Assembly: GCA_028353405.1 (NCBI GenBank) | Contig: JAOMOG010000003.1 | Coordinates: 31,368-95,367, forward strand | DNA from: Candidatus Poseidoniaceae archaeon | GTDB lineage: Archaea; Thermoplasmatota; Poseidoniia; Poseidoniales; Poseidoniaceae | Length of the DNA stretch: 64,000 nt | Direction: 5' to 3' | Shown: positions 27,398 through 37,522 of the stretch, one piece after another | Layout of the letters: every line of letters starts with the position of its first letter | Position numbering within the stretch: position 1 is the stretch's first letter | Position numbers and translations under genes: made by a program | The notes under the pieces: generated by a model | What the model saw: the letters and a program-made list of their open reading frames with translations, nothing else | What the model was told of the DNA's origin: nothing | The model's database searches: none

Positions 27398-30300
27398 ATG
27401 GCGAGAGGAGGCTATGCCCATCGTGCAATTCTCCTAGTCGTATTGTTATTGATTGGAGGGCCAGTCCAAATCGGCCTTTCAGCGCAATATGATGGCACAA
27501 TTGCCCAGCAGTCACTGATTGATGAGCCTACAATATTCCCTGCTGCTACTGGCTCAACGCAGACCATTTCATTAGATGGCTCAACTGTTAATGATGCCTT
27601 TGAAGTGGAGGTACTAAGCGAAGAGCCACTAGTTGATATCAAACTCAATCTTTCACCAGCGGTACAAGTCACTCAATCTTCATATATTTGGGATGATAAC
27701 AACATATGGTCACATGCAGATGCACAACTAGATGGTGCCAAGCAATCCGGTGTTGGTTTATCTCTGAAGGGCGTAGACGCAGTATGGGATTTTAATTCAG
27801 GCAATGATGGTTGGACTTTCTCCAACGCTTATTCGGGAAGGTCAACCCTTCAATGTGGAACAAACGGTACTGGTGGTGGTTCGATCAGAACTTATGCGGG
27901 TTCAACATACGCAACTTCTCCAGTAGTCAATCTTAACGGATTATCTTCAGTTTCCGTTCATGCGTGGGTGAAACAGGGTAATTCAGGGTGTGGAGAAGAA
28001 CCAGATGCCAATGAAAACCTTGCATTCCAATACAAGACAAGTAGCGGTGGATGGACAACTTTTCAAACATACATGGGTTCAACTGCTGGAGGTACAGCGG
28101 TTCAGTTGAGTCAAAATTTACCAGCCGTAGCATTACATGCTAATAGCCAGATTAGAGCATACCAGAATTCAGGTTCAAGCACATGTTGTGATTATTGGTT
28201 CTTTGATGACGTATTCATGGACATTCCTTCATCTGCAACTTGGATCAGCCCCACCATCGGTTGGGCTAGCAATGCATCATTCCCAGTTTCAAAATCTGTT
28301 ATGGCTCCAATGTATATCGATGCCGATGTACCTGCAGGAGCACGGCTTGATTGGACCGTATTGGATGATAATGGGCTTGAAATTGATGGAATGAGTGGTT
28401 CAGGCGCAGTGATCCCTCTACAATTTATTGATTTTGAAAATATTAACGAAGTCAGGATTAAGTTTGAATTTAATGAATCAAATGCTGGATTGATTCCAAG
28501 AATTTTCGCACTTTCATTTGATGGTGCATACAAAGACACATTACAACCACTTCAAACAGGGATGATTTGGACCAATAATGGAGCACTCTATACCAGCAGT
28601 GCAACCCAATTCTCAGGTAATGCAACTGCAAATATCACCTCTCCTTGGTATAGTGCTGACTTTGCATCTGAAAGTGTAGTGGTAGATGGTCAGAGCACAA
28701 ATGCACAAGCACAAATACGATTTGATAGAGATGATAACTGGACTAATATTTCTTTACCATACACCTATAATTTGGATGAGACACTATATGGATTACAATT
28801 ACAATTCGCAGCCCTTGCTCCTGCCGATGGCAATATGAGTAATTTCACATCTTGGCAAGTTGATGAAATTGAACTTAGATTTAGTGGTGGGTCTTACCCA
28901 GCCCAACCTGCAATAGATTTCTCCGGCGATGAACTCCTTGAATGGGGAGGCAGTGATGATAGAGTCGGCTCTTGGGGTTGGCAAGATCGATTCGCTAATG
29001 GCGAGACACAGGTAGAAGTCATAGCAGGTATCTCAGGGTATGCTACAACAAAAGCTTGGATTCCAAAGGATGATTTACAATCACTTTCGTTCTCAGTATT
29101 GGCACAAGGTGGGACATTTAACACAGTCAACATCGTTGTTGGAAGTACTACTGTCACTACCTACACATTTTCCGATCGCACTAATGCACAAATACAATTG
29201 GATATTTTAGAATTGGATGATCTCAAATTAGAATTAGCAGCATCTACCTCAGCAGTTGCCGCATTAGGTACATTCTTTGTAGAAGTTGAATTAGAAATCC
29301 TGGGCTCTGGCAATATCACTTATGGTGGATTGAGTGCACCGTATCAGGCATCAATGACATTGGATGCTGGTCCACAATCAGCATTCGTTTTAGCAATTAA
29401 TTCCGCTCGAAGAGGATTAGTTCCGAGTCAAGGGATTCACCATATTCCTGTTCCATTCATCGCATCATCCGCAGGTGACTTGAAAATTGAATTGGTATCA
29501 ATGAACTCCTCATCAGAGGTTGTTCTTATTGATACTAGCATGGAAGATGAACCATTGACACTGACTCCAAGTCAGCAATGGATGACTATGCACGCATCAT
29601 ATCAAGTGTTTTCTTCAACCGCCAATATGGTTCGTTTTGATGTATTTGGTTCTGAAAATGAAGCGACTTGGTTGCTACCATTGAATGGGGGAGGACCGAT
29701 TGGACAAGGAGATTATGACAAGGTTGAGTTACACCCAACCAATGCCCTACAATCAACTGTTAATGGCACTGATGTTGATTTCAGTATAACCTTTAGACTT
29801 GAACCGGATTGGGAGGATGAAGATATATTGACTGTTTCCTCAAGATTGATTCTCAGTAGTAATACAATCTCAATTCCAGCATCCTACTATTGGGGTGGAT
29901 TTGACTACCAAGGATTTGAAAACGACTTAGAAATACATTCATTCAGTGTCTCAACGGATGAAGGAGAAATTCCTCAATCTGTTAATTTCTTACAATCGTC
30001 AGATGAGATCGTATTTACAGTTGATATTGGATTTGAGGGCGTTGATAGCAATGCTTCATTTGCCGATGGTGATGCGTTGGTAGAACTTGTCAGAGGAGGA
30101 CAAGTGATTGCAAATACAACGAGTTTGGATGAGGATATTTGGGTTGTCAACGATACAATTCCTTTCACTCACGGAAATCTAACTTGGACTATCAGAGTAA
30201 CTCCATTAAGCGGTTCAGGTACAACAACTAATTCTGAGATTTCTAGAACGTTCTTTATCGATTCAGTGAGACCGAGGGTGCTTGAGACCAGTGTTGGTTG

Positions 30301-32500
30301 GTATGATCATAGAGAACCAAGTGATACTCAAACGATGCATATTCAAATCACTGACCAGCCTGAATTACCGACCAATATTCATGCTAAAGTATGGCGGCAA
30401 TGGCTTGAAGATGACAATATGAATGGCTGGCCAGACCCTGGTGAGTATTCTTCAATGTCATTGCTACACCCGTCAAACCTTGGCTCTTTAGTAGGGCAAT
30501 ATACACTGTTATTGGATGATAGCGGTGGCAGCATCGGGCAGAAAGTTGCAGTCTATATCGTAGGCCAAGATACCGCCGGTTATGCAATCAAAGATGCAGG
30601 TTCAAATCAAAGTGGTGAGCACTTATTCATGTATCAATTAGCACCTGATGGCCCTCCATCCATTATGGCTAATGCATTCTCATGGCAAGATGGTCGTCAA
30701 GCTTGGTTACATCCGGATATGCCATATGTTCTGGAGGTTGATATCAGTGAACCAAACGGTGGTTCTGATCTTGCTTCTGTAGAAGTGGCCTTGGCTGGAA
30801 ATCAAGGTTCTGACCCACTTCTAATAACTTGGGATTTTGAAACTGGAAATTGTACAAGTGCTTCATCGCATATCATTTTAGATGATTGTAAAATGATGGG
30901 TGCTAATGGCTATGCCACTCCTTATGAAAAGGATATGACTCTGCAAATTGAATTACATTTGGCCTGGACAATGCCTGATTTAGGAGAAACGAGAAGAGAG
31001 CCAATAGTCACTGTAGTTGATAGAGCGGGTCAAGAAGCAACTCATAATTTCCCAGAAAACAGATGGAAGTTTTCAGCCGCAATGGAAGTACTTGAAGAAT
31101 CAGTAAATCTACATCTCTCCTCTGGTACATTGCTTGGTGATGGAGCGAGATTAGGGCCGAATAGTGCTATGGAGATTTCAGGAGGCGTAGTTTTCTCAGA
31201 AACAGGAACAATACCAGACTTCAACTGTAGCATTGATATTTTGTTTGATGGTGAAAGCAAATCAACTTTAGCACAACAAGGCATTTGGAACATCGCTCTA
31301 ACCACGCCGGGCCTTTCTGGTACAATTCCACTAACCTGGTCTGTTGGCTGCATGCCTGAACAAGGAATTGATGCTACTGATAAAGGAACTTCAGTGCGTT
31401 GGATTGTAGTTGATGGAGAAGGGCCTATTCCAGTTGAAATTCTCTCACCGAGAATGGATGCAATACTTGATTCGGAGCAACATGAGATTCGAATTGTTGT
31501 TTCTGAAGAAGGCGGTATCGATATTGAATCATTACAATTAATTTGGTGGGTTGAAGATGAAATCACAGGAGACCATCTTAGAGATGGAACTGAGCCAATG
31601 CTATTGGTGGGCAATGAGATTGAAGGTCTCAGATTAGAACTCACCTCTTCGTTTGATTTAACAGAAATTACCGATGGTATGCTAGAGGATCGATTGCAGG
31701 TTTATGTTCGCATTGATGGAAGAGATTTAGCAGGTAATCAGATACTCGGATTCTCGGGTACTCCTGCGGGCACTCCAGTTGCACAGTGGGGTATGAGATT
31801 CTTAGAACCTGAATATCAATTGGAGCCATCATCAGTAGAATATTCACGGCTGATGGTTGAAGTCGGTCAAACAACTTCAGTGTTAATTAGTGTCCAAAAC
31901 ATTGGCACTTTGGACGGAACAACAGACGCAGTCATTACCGCAGTTTCCCAAGATGGAACACGCACGATAGTTAGGCGAACCAGCGTTGATGTTCCAAAGG
32001 GTGGTATCGGAATCATCAGCCTAGATTGGGGTCCTGAAAGTCCAGGATTGCAGTGGATTGAGGTTACCCTTGAAGATGGAGAGACTGCTAATGGCCCATC
32101 GATTGACGTTAGGCCAGAGAGAGTAATGACAACCAGTGAGAAAATCTTTGGCGATGTCCACCCTGTTTTGGGTACATTCGTTGGGATTCTATTCCTTTCA
32201 ATTATAATCACAGGATTGATTTGGGCTAAGAGATTAACCAATAATAAGGGTAGTAGAGAGCATTACGATTGGGATGAATACTCATCCGAATTAGATGATG
32301 ATGAAGATGATGAATACGAAGAAGATGAAGTTCAACCGACCCAATCGGCGGCAGTAGCAGCAGTTCAGACCCAAGTTCAGGAAGAAGTGGTTCAAAGTGA
32401 ATGGGAATTAGGTGCTGATGGTTATTGGTGGTATCATGATAAAGAGACCAATGAATGGTGGTACAAAGATGCTGAAGGTAATATCGTACAGTTTTCTTGA
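27398..32500 (+). CDS. Giant single-pass surface protein with WW-like C-terminal motif
   Basis: About 1700 residues. ATG 27398 (MARGGYAHRAILLVVLLLIG) starts just before the signal peptide; the track uses TTG 27368, which adds 10 residues. An N-terminal lectin/MAM-like segment follows (VWDFNSGNDGWTF, YWFFDDVFMDIPS), then many beta-sandwich domains. The last of these is CARDB-like (EVGQTTSVLISVQNIGTLDG). One membrane helix (LGTFVGILFLSIIITGLIW) lies near the end. The cytosolic tail has an acidic run (EDDEYEEDEV) and ends with an aromatic motif GADGYWWYHDKETNEWWYKD that resembles a WW/OCRE-type module. No catalytic motif is seen. It is likely a cell-surface adhesion or scaffold protein with a cytosolic interaction tail. 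It is followed 13 nt later by nadE. Confidence 0.86.
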   Translation: MARGGYAHRAILLVVLLLIGGPVQIGLSAQYDGTIAQQSLIDEPTIFPAATGSTQTISLDGSTVNDAFEVEVLSEEPLVDIKLNLSPAVQVTQSSYIWDDNNIWSHADAQLDGAKQSGVGLSLKGVDAVWDFNSGNDGWTFSNAYSGRSTLQCGTNGTGGGSIRTYAGSTYATSPVVNLNGLSSVSVHAWVKQGNSGCGEEPDANENLAFQYKTSSGGWTTFQTYMGSTAGGTAVQLSQNLPAVALHANSQIRAYQNSGSSTCCDYWFFDDVFMDIPSSATWISPTIGWASNASFPVSKSVMAPMYIDADVPAGARLDWTVLDDNGLEIDGMSGSGAVIPLQFIDFENINEVRIKFEFNESNAGLIPRIFALSFDGAYKDTLQPLQTGMIWTNNGALYTSSATQFSGNATANITSPWYSADFASESVVVDGQSTNAQAQIRFDRDDNWTNISLPYTYNLDETLYGLQLQFAALAPADGNMSNFTSWQVDEIELRFSGGSYPAQPAIDFSGDELLEWGGSDDRVGSWGWQDRFANGETQVEVIAGISGYATTKAWIPKDDLQSLSFSVLAQGGTFNTVNIVVGSTTVTTYTFSDRTNAQIQLDILELDDLKLELAASTSAVAALGTFFVEVELEILGSGNITYGGLSAPYQASMTLDAGPQSAFVLAINSARRGLVPSQGIHHIPVPFIASSAGDLKIELVSMNSSSEVVLIDTSMEDEPLTLTPSQQWMTMHASYQVFSSTANMVRFDVFGSENEATWLLPLNGGGPIGQGDYDKVELHPTNALQSTVNGTDVDFSITFRLEPDWEDEDILTVSSRLILSSNTISIPASYYWGGFDYQGFENDLEIHSFSVSTDEGEIPQSVNFLQSSDEIVFTVDIGFEGVDSNASFADGDALVELVRGGQVIANTTSLDEDIWVVNDTIPFTHGNLTWTIRVTPLSGSGTTTNSEISRTFFIDSVRPRVLETSVGWYDHREPSDTQTMHIQITDQPELPTNIHAKVWRQWLEDDNMNGWPDPGEYSSMSLLHPSNLGSLVGQYTLLLDDSGGSIGQKVAVYIVGQDTAGYAIKDAGSNQSGEHLFMYQLAPDGPPSIMANAFSWQDGRQAWLHPDMPYVLEVDISEPNGGSDLASVEVALAGNQGSDPLLITWDFETGNCTSASSHIILDDCKMMGANGYATPYEKDMTLQIELHLAWTMPDLGETRREPIVTVVDRAGQEATHNFPENRWKFSAAMEVLEESVNLHLSSGTLLGDGARLGPNSAMEISGGVVFSETGTIPDFNCSIDILFDGESKSTLAQQGIWNIALTTPGLSGTIPLTWSVGCMPEQGIDATDKGTSVRWIVVDGEGPIPVEILSPRMDAILDSEQHEIRIVVSEEGGIDIESLQLIWWVEDEITGDHLRDGTEPMLLVGNEIEGLRLELTSSFDLTEITDGMLEDRLQVYVRIDGRDLAGNQILGFSGTPAGTPVAQWGMRFLEPEYQLEPSSVEYSRLMVEVGQTTSVLISVQNIGTLDGTTDAVITAVSQDGTRTIVRRTSVDVPKGGIGIISLDWGPESPGLQWIEVTLEDGETANGPSIDVRPERVMTTSEKIFGDVHPVLGTFVGILFLSIIITGLIWAKRLTNNKGSREHYDWDEYSSELDDDEDDEYEEDEVQPTQSAAVAAVQTQVQEEVVQSEWELGADGYWWYHDKETNEWWYKDAEGNIVQFS

Positions 32501-32513
32501 GAGGTGATTTACT

Positions 32514-34280
32514 TTGAGCAACCTTGTCGGATTACTACAACTTGATCCAACTGTTGGAGATTTAGAAGGTAATTCTAAGCGTATAGAAGGATTAGTGTCT
32601 CAAGCAAAAATGAACGGAGCCAGCGTCGCTATTACTACAGAATTAGCAATTTGTGGCTATCCTCCTCGAGATTTATTATTACAAACTGATTTTATCAACA
32701 AATCACAAAAAATTGCTAGTGAACTTGATGTTGATTTACCAGTTCTAGTCGGCACTCCAATCGCTGCAGAAAACGATAGACAATTACCATTCAATGGTGT
32801 TGTTTTAGCAGGTCCAAATGGCGGTAAAACTAGAGGCGAAGGTAGCAGTAGAGTGATTGCAAAAAAACAATTATTACCAACTTACGATGTATTTGATGAA
32901 GCTCGTTATTTCAAAGCAGATTCCCGTTCAGGTATTGCACGAACAATCGGTGGAATGGATTTCGGTGTTACTATTTGTGAAGATGCTTGGCAAGCAGCAG
33001 GACAAACTCCCTCAGCATATGCAGCAGACCCAATTGAACATCTCGCTGAATGGGGACGACAAGGAGTAGAACTTTCTGCAACAGTCAATCTTAGTGCATC
33101 ACCATTCCATTCTGATAAAGTCAGTACTAGAGTTCACGTAAGTCGTACGGCAGCAAAGATACTCGGCCATCCATTCCTGTTAGCAAATCAAGTAGGTGCT
33201 AATGATGATTTATTATTTGATGGATGCTCCTTGATAGCATGGCCAGACGGGCAAGTAGTAATCGCTCCTGCTTGGCAAGAAGGAGTGCTTGTAGTCGACC
33301 TTGATAATCCACAAAATTGCCATTGGGTTGCTTCTGATTCGGAAGATTCAATCAATATTGGTAGTGATAAAATAAAACATCTTTCAAGTGATGATGATGG
33401 GCACGATGATGCTAAGCATTTAGTTGAAGAATTAGCAGATGCAGTAGTCACTGGTTTGTCTGATTATTGTAGGAAATCTGGTATTAATTCAGTGGTGCTG
33501 GGATTATCTGGTGGGATTGATTCTGCTGTTGCAGCCTGTGTTGCAGCAGCAGCGGTAGGGCCAGAGAATGTTACTGCAATCGCAATGCCGAGCCGTCATT
33601 CCAGCCAACATTCGATCGATGATGCACACTATACGGCGAAGGCACTAGGTCTAAACTTTTCAATTCGTGAAATCGATGATCTTCACAAGGCAGTTGAAAG
33701 TAGCATCGGAGATATTTTGGTTGCTGGTAATCCAGTTGCAAGTGAAAACTTACAGGCGAGATTACGCGCTATAATTGTCATGGGTCATGCAAATGCCCAA
33801 GGTAGTATGGCTATTGCAACCGGTAATAAATCCGAACTAGCACAAGGATACTGCACTCTCTATGGTGATATGGCGGGTGGCTATACTCCACTAGGAGATC
33901 TTTACAAAATGGAGGTTTATGCACTGGCTGAACTGTTTAACGCGCGAGCATTAGAGGATGGAAAAGAAGTTCCTGTTAATGAATCAACTCTAACCAAACC
34001 ACCTAGTGCAGAATTAGCGCCAAATCAAAAAGATGAAGATTCACTACCTGCATATCCAATACTTGATGGAATACTTGAGGCACACATAGAAGATGGCTTG
34101 GATAGCCACTCAATAGCACAATTAGGTTTTGAAATAAAAACCGTAATAGAAGTACTAAATCGTTTAGAGAAAAACGAGCATAAGAGGTGGCAAATGTCTC
34201 CAGCACCAAGAGTTTCAAAACGTGCATTCGGTCAAGGTTGGAGGCATCCTCTAGCCTCAAAACACTCATGGAGAAGTTGA
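32514..34280 (+). CDS. nadE: Glutamine-dependent NAD+ synthetase
   Basis: Catalyses the last step of NAD synthesis, amidating deamido-NAD with ammonia drawn from glutamine. The N-terminal nitrilase-fold glutaminase has the Glu-Lys-Cys triad: ITTELAICGYPPRD, KKQLLPTYDVFDE and GVTICEDAW. The C-terminal synthetase has the pyrophosphate loop LGLSGGIDSAVAACVA and ATGNKSELAQGYCTLYGDMAGG. 588 residues matches the two-domain, mostly bacterial type. The start is TTG at 32514, supported by GAGGTGAT just upstream; this is one of the clearer non-ATG starts in the window. It lies 13 nt after the giant surface-protein gene and is probably co-transcribed with it. Confidence 0.95.
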   Translation: MSNLVGLLQLDPTVGDLEGNSKRIEGLVSQAKMNGASVAITTELAICGYPPRDLLLQTDFINKSQKIASELDVDLPVLVGTPIAAENDRQLPFNGVVLAGPNGGKTRGEGSSRVIAKKQLLPTYDVFDEARYFKADSRSGIARTIGGMDFGVTICEDAWQAAGQTPSAYAADPIEHLAEWGRQGVELSATVNLSASPFHSDKVSTRVHVSRTAAKILGHPFLLANQVGANDDLLFDGCSLIAWPDGQVVIAPAWQEGVLVVDLDNPQNCHWVASDSEDSINIGSDKIKHLSSDDDGHDDAKHLVEELADAVVTGLSDYCRKSGINSVVLGLSGGIDSAVAACVAAAAVGPENVTAIAMPSRHSSQHSIDDAHYTAKALGLNFSIREIDDLHKAVESSIGDILVAGNPVASENLQARLRAIIVMGHANAQGSMAIATGNKSELAQGYCTLYGDMAGGYTPLGDLYKMEVYALAELFNARALEDGKEVPVNESTLTKPPSAELAPNQKDEDSLPAYPILDGILEAHIEDGLDSHSIAQLGFEIKTVIEVLNRLEKNEHKRWQMSPAPRVSKRAFGQGWRHPLASKHSWRS

Positions 34281-34305
34281 AGAACAATAGTTTTCAGCCC
34301 AACTT

Positions 34306-35130
34306 ATGGGCGAAGCGGTTGTCAACATAGCAGGTTATCGCTTTGTTGATTTACCTGACCGCGATGAGTTGCGTAAACCGCTACAAGAGCTGTGCGCAAC
34401 GCTTGAATTGAAAGGAACAATATTACTTTCAACAGAAGGAATAAATTTCTTTCTAGCAGCGAGTGAACCAAATGTTAGCAAATTCATTAGTGAATTAGAA
34501 AAAGATGAGAGATTCGTTGGCATCACTCTGAAGCGATCATATACTGATTATCAGCCTTTTAATCGTATGAATGTACGACTCAAGAAGGAAATTATCTCTG
34601 TGGGGATGGATGAGATACAGCCTGCCCGTTTCACCGGCGAGGATATTACGCCAACTGAATTCAAGAAATGGTTAGACGAGGAAAGGGAGATCGCAGTTAT
34701 CGATACTAGGAATGGTTACGAATTACGCGTTGGTACCTTTGAGAATGCCATTGACCTCAATCTCAAATCATTTCGTCAATTCCCTCAAGCAGCAGAAGCA
34801 TTGCTAGAAGAGTTGGAGGATATTCCAATCGTAATGTACTGCACAGGAGGAGTTCGCTGTGAAAAGGCAAGTGCTATAATGCTCAATCAAGGATTCAAAA
34901 ACGTATACCAACTCAAGGGGGGAGTCCTAGGATACTTCGAAGAAGTAGGAGGAGCGCATTGGGTTGGCGATTGTTTCGTTTTTGATCAGAGAGTCTCGGT
35001 TAATTCTCAACTTGAAGAAACAGGGTTCGCTCAATGCTTTGCATGCAGAGAACCAATCTCGGAACAAGAGCAGAACTCACCTGAATATGTTGTAGGAGAG
35101 TCCTGCCCTTACTGCATAGGCCGTAAGTAG
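34306..35130 (+). CDS. trhO: tRNA uridine(34) hydroxylase TrhO (rhodanese-family)
   Basis: The 274-residue protein has the UPF0176/TrhO arrangement. An N-terminal acylphosphatase-like domain (LKGTILLSTEGINFFLA, YQPFNRMNVRLKKEI) is followed by a rhodanese domain with the catalytic loop MYCTGGVRCEKASA. A C-terminal Cys cluster (CFACREP with CPYC) probably binds metal. Characterised relatives in bacteria make 5-hydroxyuridine at tRNA position 34 in an oxygen-dependent reaction. It lies 25 nt after nadE on the same strand. The family is mainly bacterial, so transfer into this lineage is plausible. Confidence 0.9.
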   Translation: MGEAVVNIAGYRFVDLPDRDELRKPLQELCATLELKGTILLSTEGINFFLAASEPNVSKFISELEKDERFVGITLKRSYTDYQPFNRMNVRLKKEIISVGMDEIQPARFTGEDITPTEFKKWLDEEREIAVIDTRNGYELRVGTFENAIDLNLKSFRQFPQAAEALLEELEDIPIVMYCTGGVRCEKASAIMLNQGFKNVYQLKGGVLGYFEEVGGAHWVGDCFVFDQRVSVNSQLEETGFAQCFACREPISEQEQNSPEYVVGESCPYCIGRK

Positions 35131-35140
35131 TGAATCAACT

Positions 35141-37393
35141 TCACCAGATCAACCATTCATCTGTTAATTGCAAGTGTGTCCATGCGTATAACTCGTTACC
35201 ATTTTGACCATCTAATGCTACGAAGATAACCTGGGTGTCGGTAACGATCATATTGCCATACTGACCACTATCGGAATTGTTGCCAATCCCTTGATATGGG
35301 TCGTATTGTAACTGAATAGTTCCTGATGAATCAAGTGACCATAATGCAAATCCAATATCGTCAGCTGAGGCGATAAAAACAATATCATCTCCAATTATAG
35401 AAATATGCCTAACATCAGAATCAACAACTCCACTGCTCAAATCTGTAGCAACGATTGTTCCATCTATTGTTCCATCACTGCTACATAATTCACTACCAAA
35501 GGTAGCGGTTACGCAGTCAAAGAAGATCTTTCCACCATTGATAACAGCTTCAGTCCTTTCACCAGGTATCACAATCTCAGTCGATAGTGAAGTAGTCATT
35601 CCGTTATGGAAATCATAAGACCAAAGCGTCGGATTTACACCAGTTGTTTGTGCATCAAAAATTATCTTAGAAGAAAGTAAATGCAAGCCTAGACCAGTGC
35701 CAACATTTGTTGGCCAATTACCGGTAGTAGTATCCATCAATGATGTCAACCAAGTAACGTTTCCAGAACTTAGTAATGCCAATTGTCTTCCAGAGTTTGC
35801 TGTAGCAACCACCACCAATCCTTGTTCAGTAGAAACACTAAATTGTGCTAAGGAGTTTCCATTTGGATTGACGTCATATGCAGTTAGTAGTCCACTTGTT
35901 GACAATTGATATGGTTCAAGATCGCCATTTGAATCTTTAGCGTTAAACCAAAGATTATCAGCATCGCTATCAAGTATTGAGAATGCATTTGCAGATAGTG
36001 CCGATAAACTTGAACTCAAAATAGATTGAGTTGCATTATCAAATGTTGGAATCTGTGAAAGTTCAACAATATCGCTTGAATTAGCCCAATGTATTGTATT
36101 GGAACTAGTAGTAAATACAACGCCTTGCATGAATGGAACCAATACTGAGTTCGCATCTATACTATTGTGAACAAATATATCTTGTACAATATGAGTGCCA
36201 ATGGTAGTTCCATCAGTTACCCATAGTTCTCTTCCATTAGTTCCATCATCAGCGTCAAAGAAAACAAGTTCACCTTGTTCACCTGCTACACTGGTGAATC
36301 CCAATGCATTACCTGGAAGTGAGTCTCCTAGAGGATTTATATCGAGAAGCATAGTTGTAGTATCCATTATTCCTTCAGTAGTCCACAATTCACAACCGTC
36401 AAGAGGACTATATGCTGCAAAAATGGTAATAGAATATTTTTGATTCCAATTCATAGCATCACAATTTGCAGTGATTCCATCATTAACATTCGGTGCGGCG
36501 TCTGAGATTCTTTCAGCAGTGAGTGGAGTTGAACAAACTTTCAATTCCTCGTCTACTTCATCATCAGAAAGGTTTCCATCAAAGGCGGTTGAATTACCAG
36601 TGCCATCATCTATTCCAAAGCGTAAAATAAATCCAACTGGACAAACATTAGAAGGAGGTATTTCCTTCTTTACTAAGGCAGGAGCACCGTTTCCACCACT
36701 GTTTCCATCTCCACCGATTTTACCATCACAAAGTTCGTTAACAGTAGCAAACTCTTCATCATCAAGGTAATCATTTTGATTTTCATCCATTCCAGAATAG
36801 ATCGCAATACCGCCTTCGGGACAAGTTGTATTGCCGACATAAATTGTAACCATTCTAACTAGACTAGATGTGCCATTACTGCCGATTTCACCTGAGTCTC
36901 CATTCGCACCTTGCGGTCCTGAAAGCCCTTCTTTTCCATGACAAATTTTTGTAGTTGAAGTAATTTCTACACTATCGAGAACACCATTTTGATTAGTATC
37001 AGTACCAATGAAAATATCAGAGCCACCTTCCGTACAAATCGAATCTGCTTCACGTCCTTCAGAAAGAACAAGAGTTTCTATTGCATCTTGACCATCCTTT
37101 CCTTGAGATAATTGCAAACCGTTTAGAAGAACAAGAGCATAACTTGACAATATTAGTGCAATAATAATTGATAATACCTGAATTGTAGTCAATACTTTTG
37201 ATTTCTTACTCGAGCGGTTTCTTGCCAAAACACCTTGATATCGGCCATTTTCCACAACACTTTGTCTGCTACGACTTTGTGCCTCTGTACTACGGTTTCC
37301 ATCATTAATCTGTGGCACATCTTTGGCTATTTGGTCATGCGCAGGTTCTCCTGCAATAGGGGCATGTTCAACCGTGTTGCTATTTGGTGACAT
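35141..37393 (-). CDS. Type II membrane surface protein with DUF7151-like and ELWVTDGT repeats
   Basis: The 750-residue protein starts at ATG 37393 (MSPNSNTVEHAP); the track uses TTG 37423. A 70-residue cytosolic N-terminus precedes one membrane helix (VLSIIIALILSSYALVLL). Outside are three modules of DUF7151 type (CTEGGSDIFIGTDTNQNG...KICHG; CPEGG...DENQNDYLDD...LCDG), separated by collagen-like Gly stretches (GLSGPQGANGDSGEIGSNG). A beta-propeller-like region follows, containing GRELWVTDGTTIGTHIVQD and related ELWTTEG and ELCSSDGT copies. Such repeats occur in bacterial and archaeal surface proteins; no enzyme motif is seen. A TATA element (ATATATTG on the minus strand) lies about 50 nt upstream. 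It converges on trhO with a 10-nt gap. Confidence 0.84.
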   Translation of the reverse strand: MSPNSNTVEHAPIAGEPAHDQIAKDVPQINDGNRSTEAQSRSRQSVVENGRYQGVLARNRSSKKSKVLTTIQVLSIIIALILSSYALVLLNGLQLSQGKDGQDAIETLVLSEGREADSICTEGGSDIFIGTDTNQNGVLDSVEITSTTKICHGKEGLSGPQGANGDSGEIGSNGTSSLVRMVTIYVGNTTCPEGGIAIYSGMDENQNDYLDDEEFATVNELCDGKIGGDGNSGGNGAPALVKKEIPPSNVCPVGFILRFGIDDGTGNSTAFDGNLSDDEVDEELKVCSTPLTAERISDAAPNVNDGITANCDAMNWNQKYSITIFAAYSPLDGCELWTTEGIMDTTTMLLDINPLGDSLPGNALGFTSVAGEQGELVFFDADDGTNGRELWVTDGTTIGTHIVQDIFVHNSIDANSVLVPFMQGVVFTTSSNTIHWANSSDIVELSQIPTFDNATQSILSSSLSALSANAFSILDSDADNLWFNAKDSNGDLEPYQLSTSGLLTAYDVNPNGNSLAQFSVSTEQGLVVVATANSGRQLALLSSGNVTWLTSLMDTTTGNWPTNVGTGLGLHLLSSKIIFDAQTTGVNPTLWSYDFHNGMTTSLSTEIVIPGERTEAVINGGKIFFDCVTATFGSELCSSDGTIDGTIVATDLSSGVVDSDVRHISIIGDDIVFIASADDIGFALWSLDSSGTIQLQYDPYQGIGNNSDSGQYGNMIVTDTQVIFVALDGQNGNELYAWTHLQLTDEWLIW

Positions 37394-37442
37394 GAACAAG
37401 AGGGAATACCTCAATGGTATCAAAACCTTCGGTGTTTAATCA

Positions 37443-37450
37443 ATATATAT
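37443..37450 (-). promoter_or_regulatory. TATA element for the DUF7151-like surface protein gene
   Basis: ATATATAT (37443-37450) reads as a TATA box on the minus strand. The predicted transcription start is near 37418, giving a 25-nt leader with GAGGT before ATG 37393. Confidence 0.4.
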
Positions 37451-37490
37451 TCACCGAATTAGCGCGTGCGAGAGAAATAATTGATCAAAG

Positions 37491-37518
37491 TATATTTCTC
37501 AATCAGTGTAGGGGGTTA
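37491..37518 (+). promoter_or_regulatory. TATA box and ribosome site of the aconitase X gene
   Basis: TATATTT (37491-37497) lies 26-32 nt before ATG 37523, and GGGGGTTA (37511-37518) sits just before the start codon. Either a leaderless or a very short-leader mRNA is indicated. Confidence 0.5.
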
Positions 37519-37522
37519 ATTG

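Noticed and set aside
31042-31644. Minus-strand 200-residue ORF within the giant surface-protein gene
   Set aside because: Shadow frame; Ser/Pro/Ile-rich with no recognizable feature.
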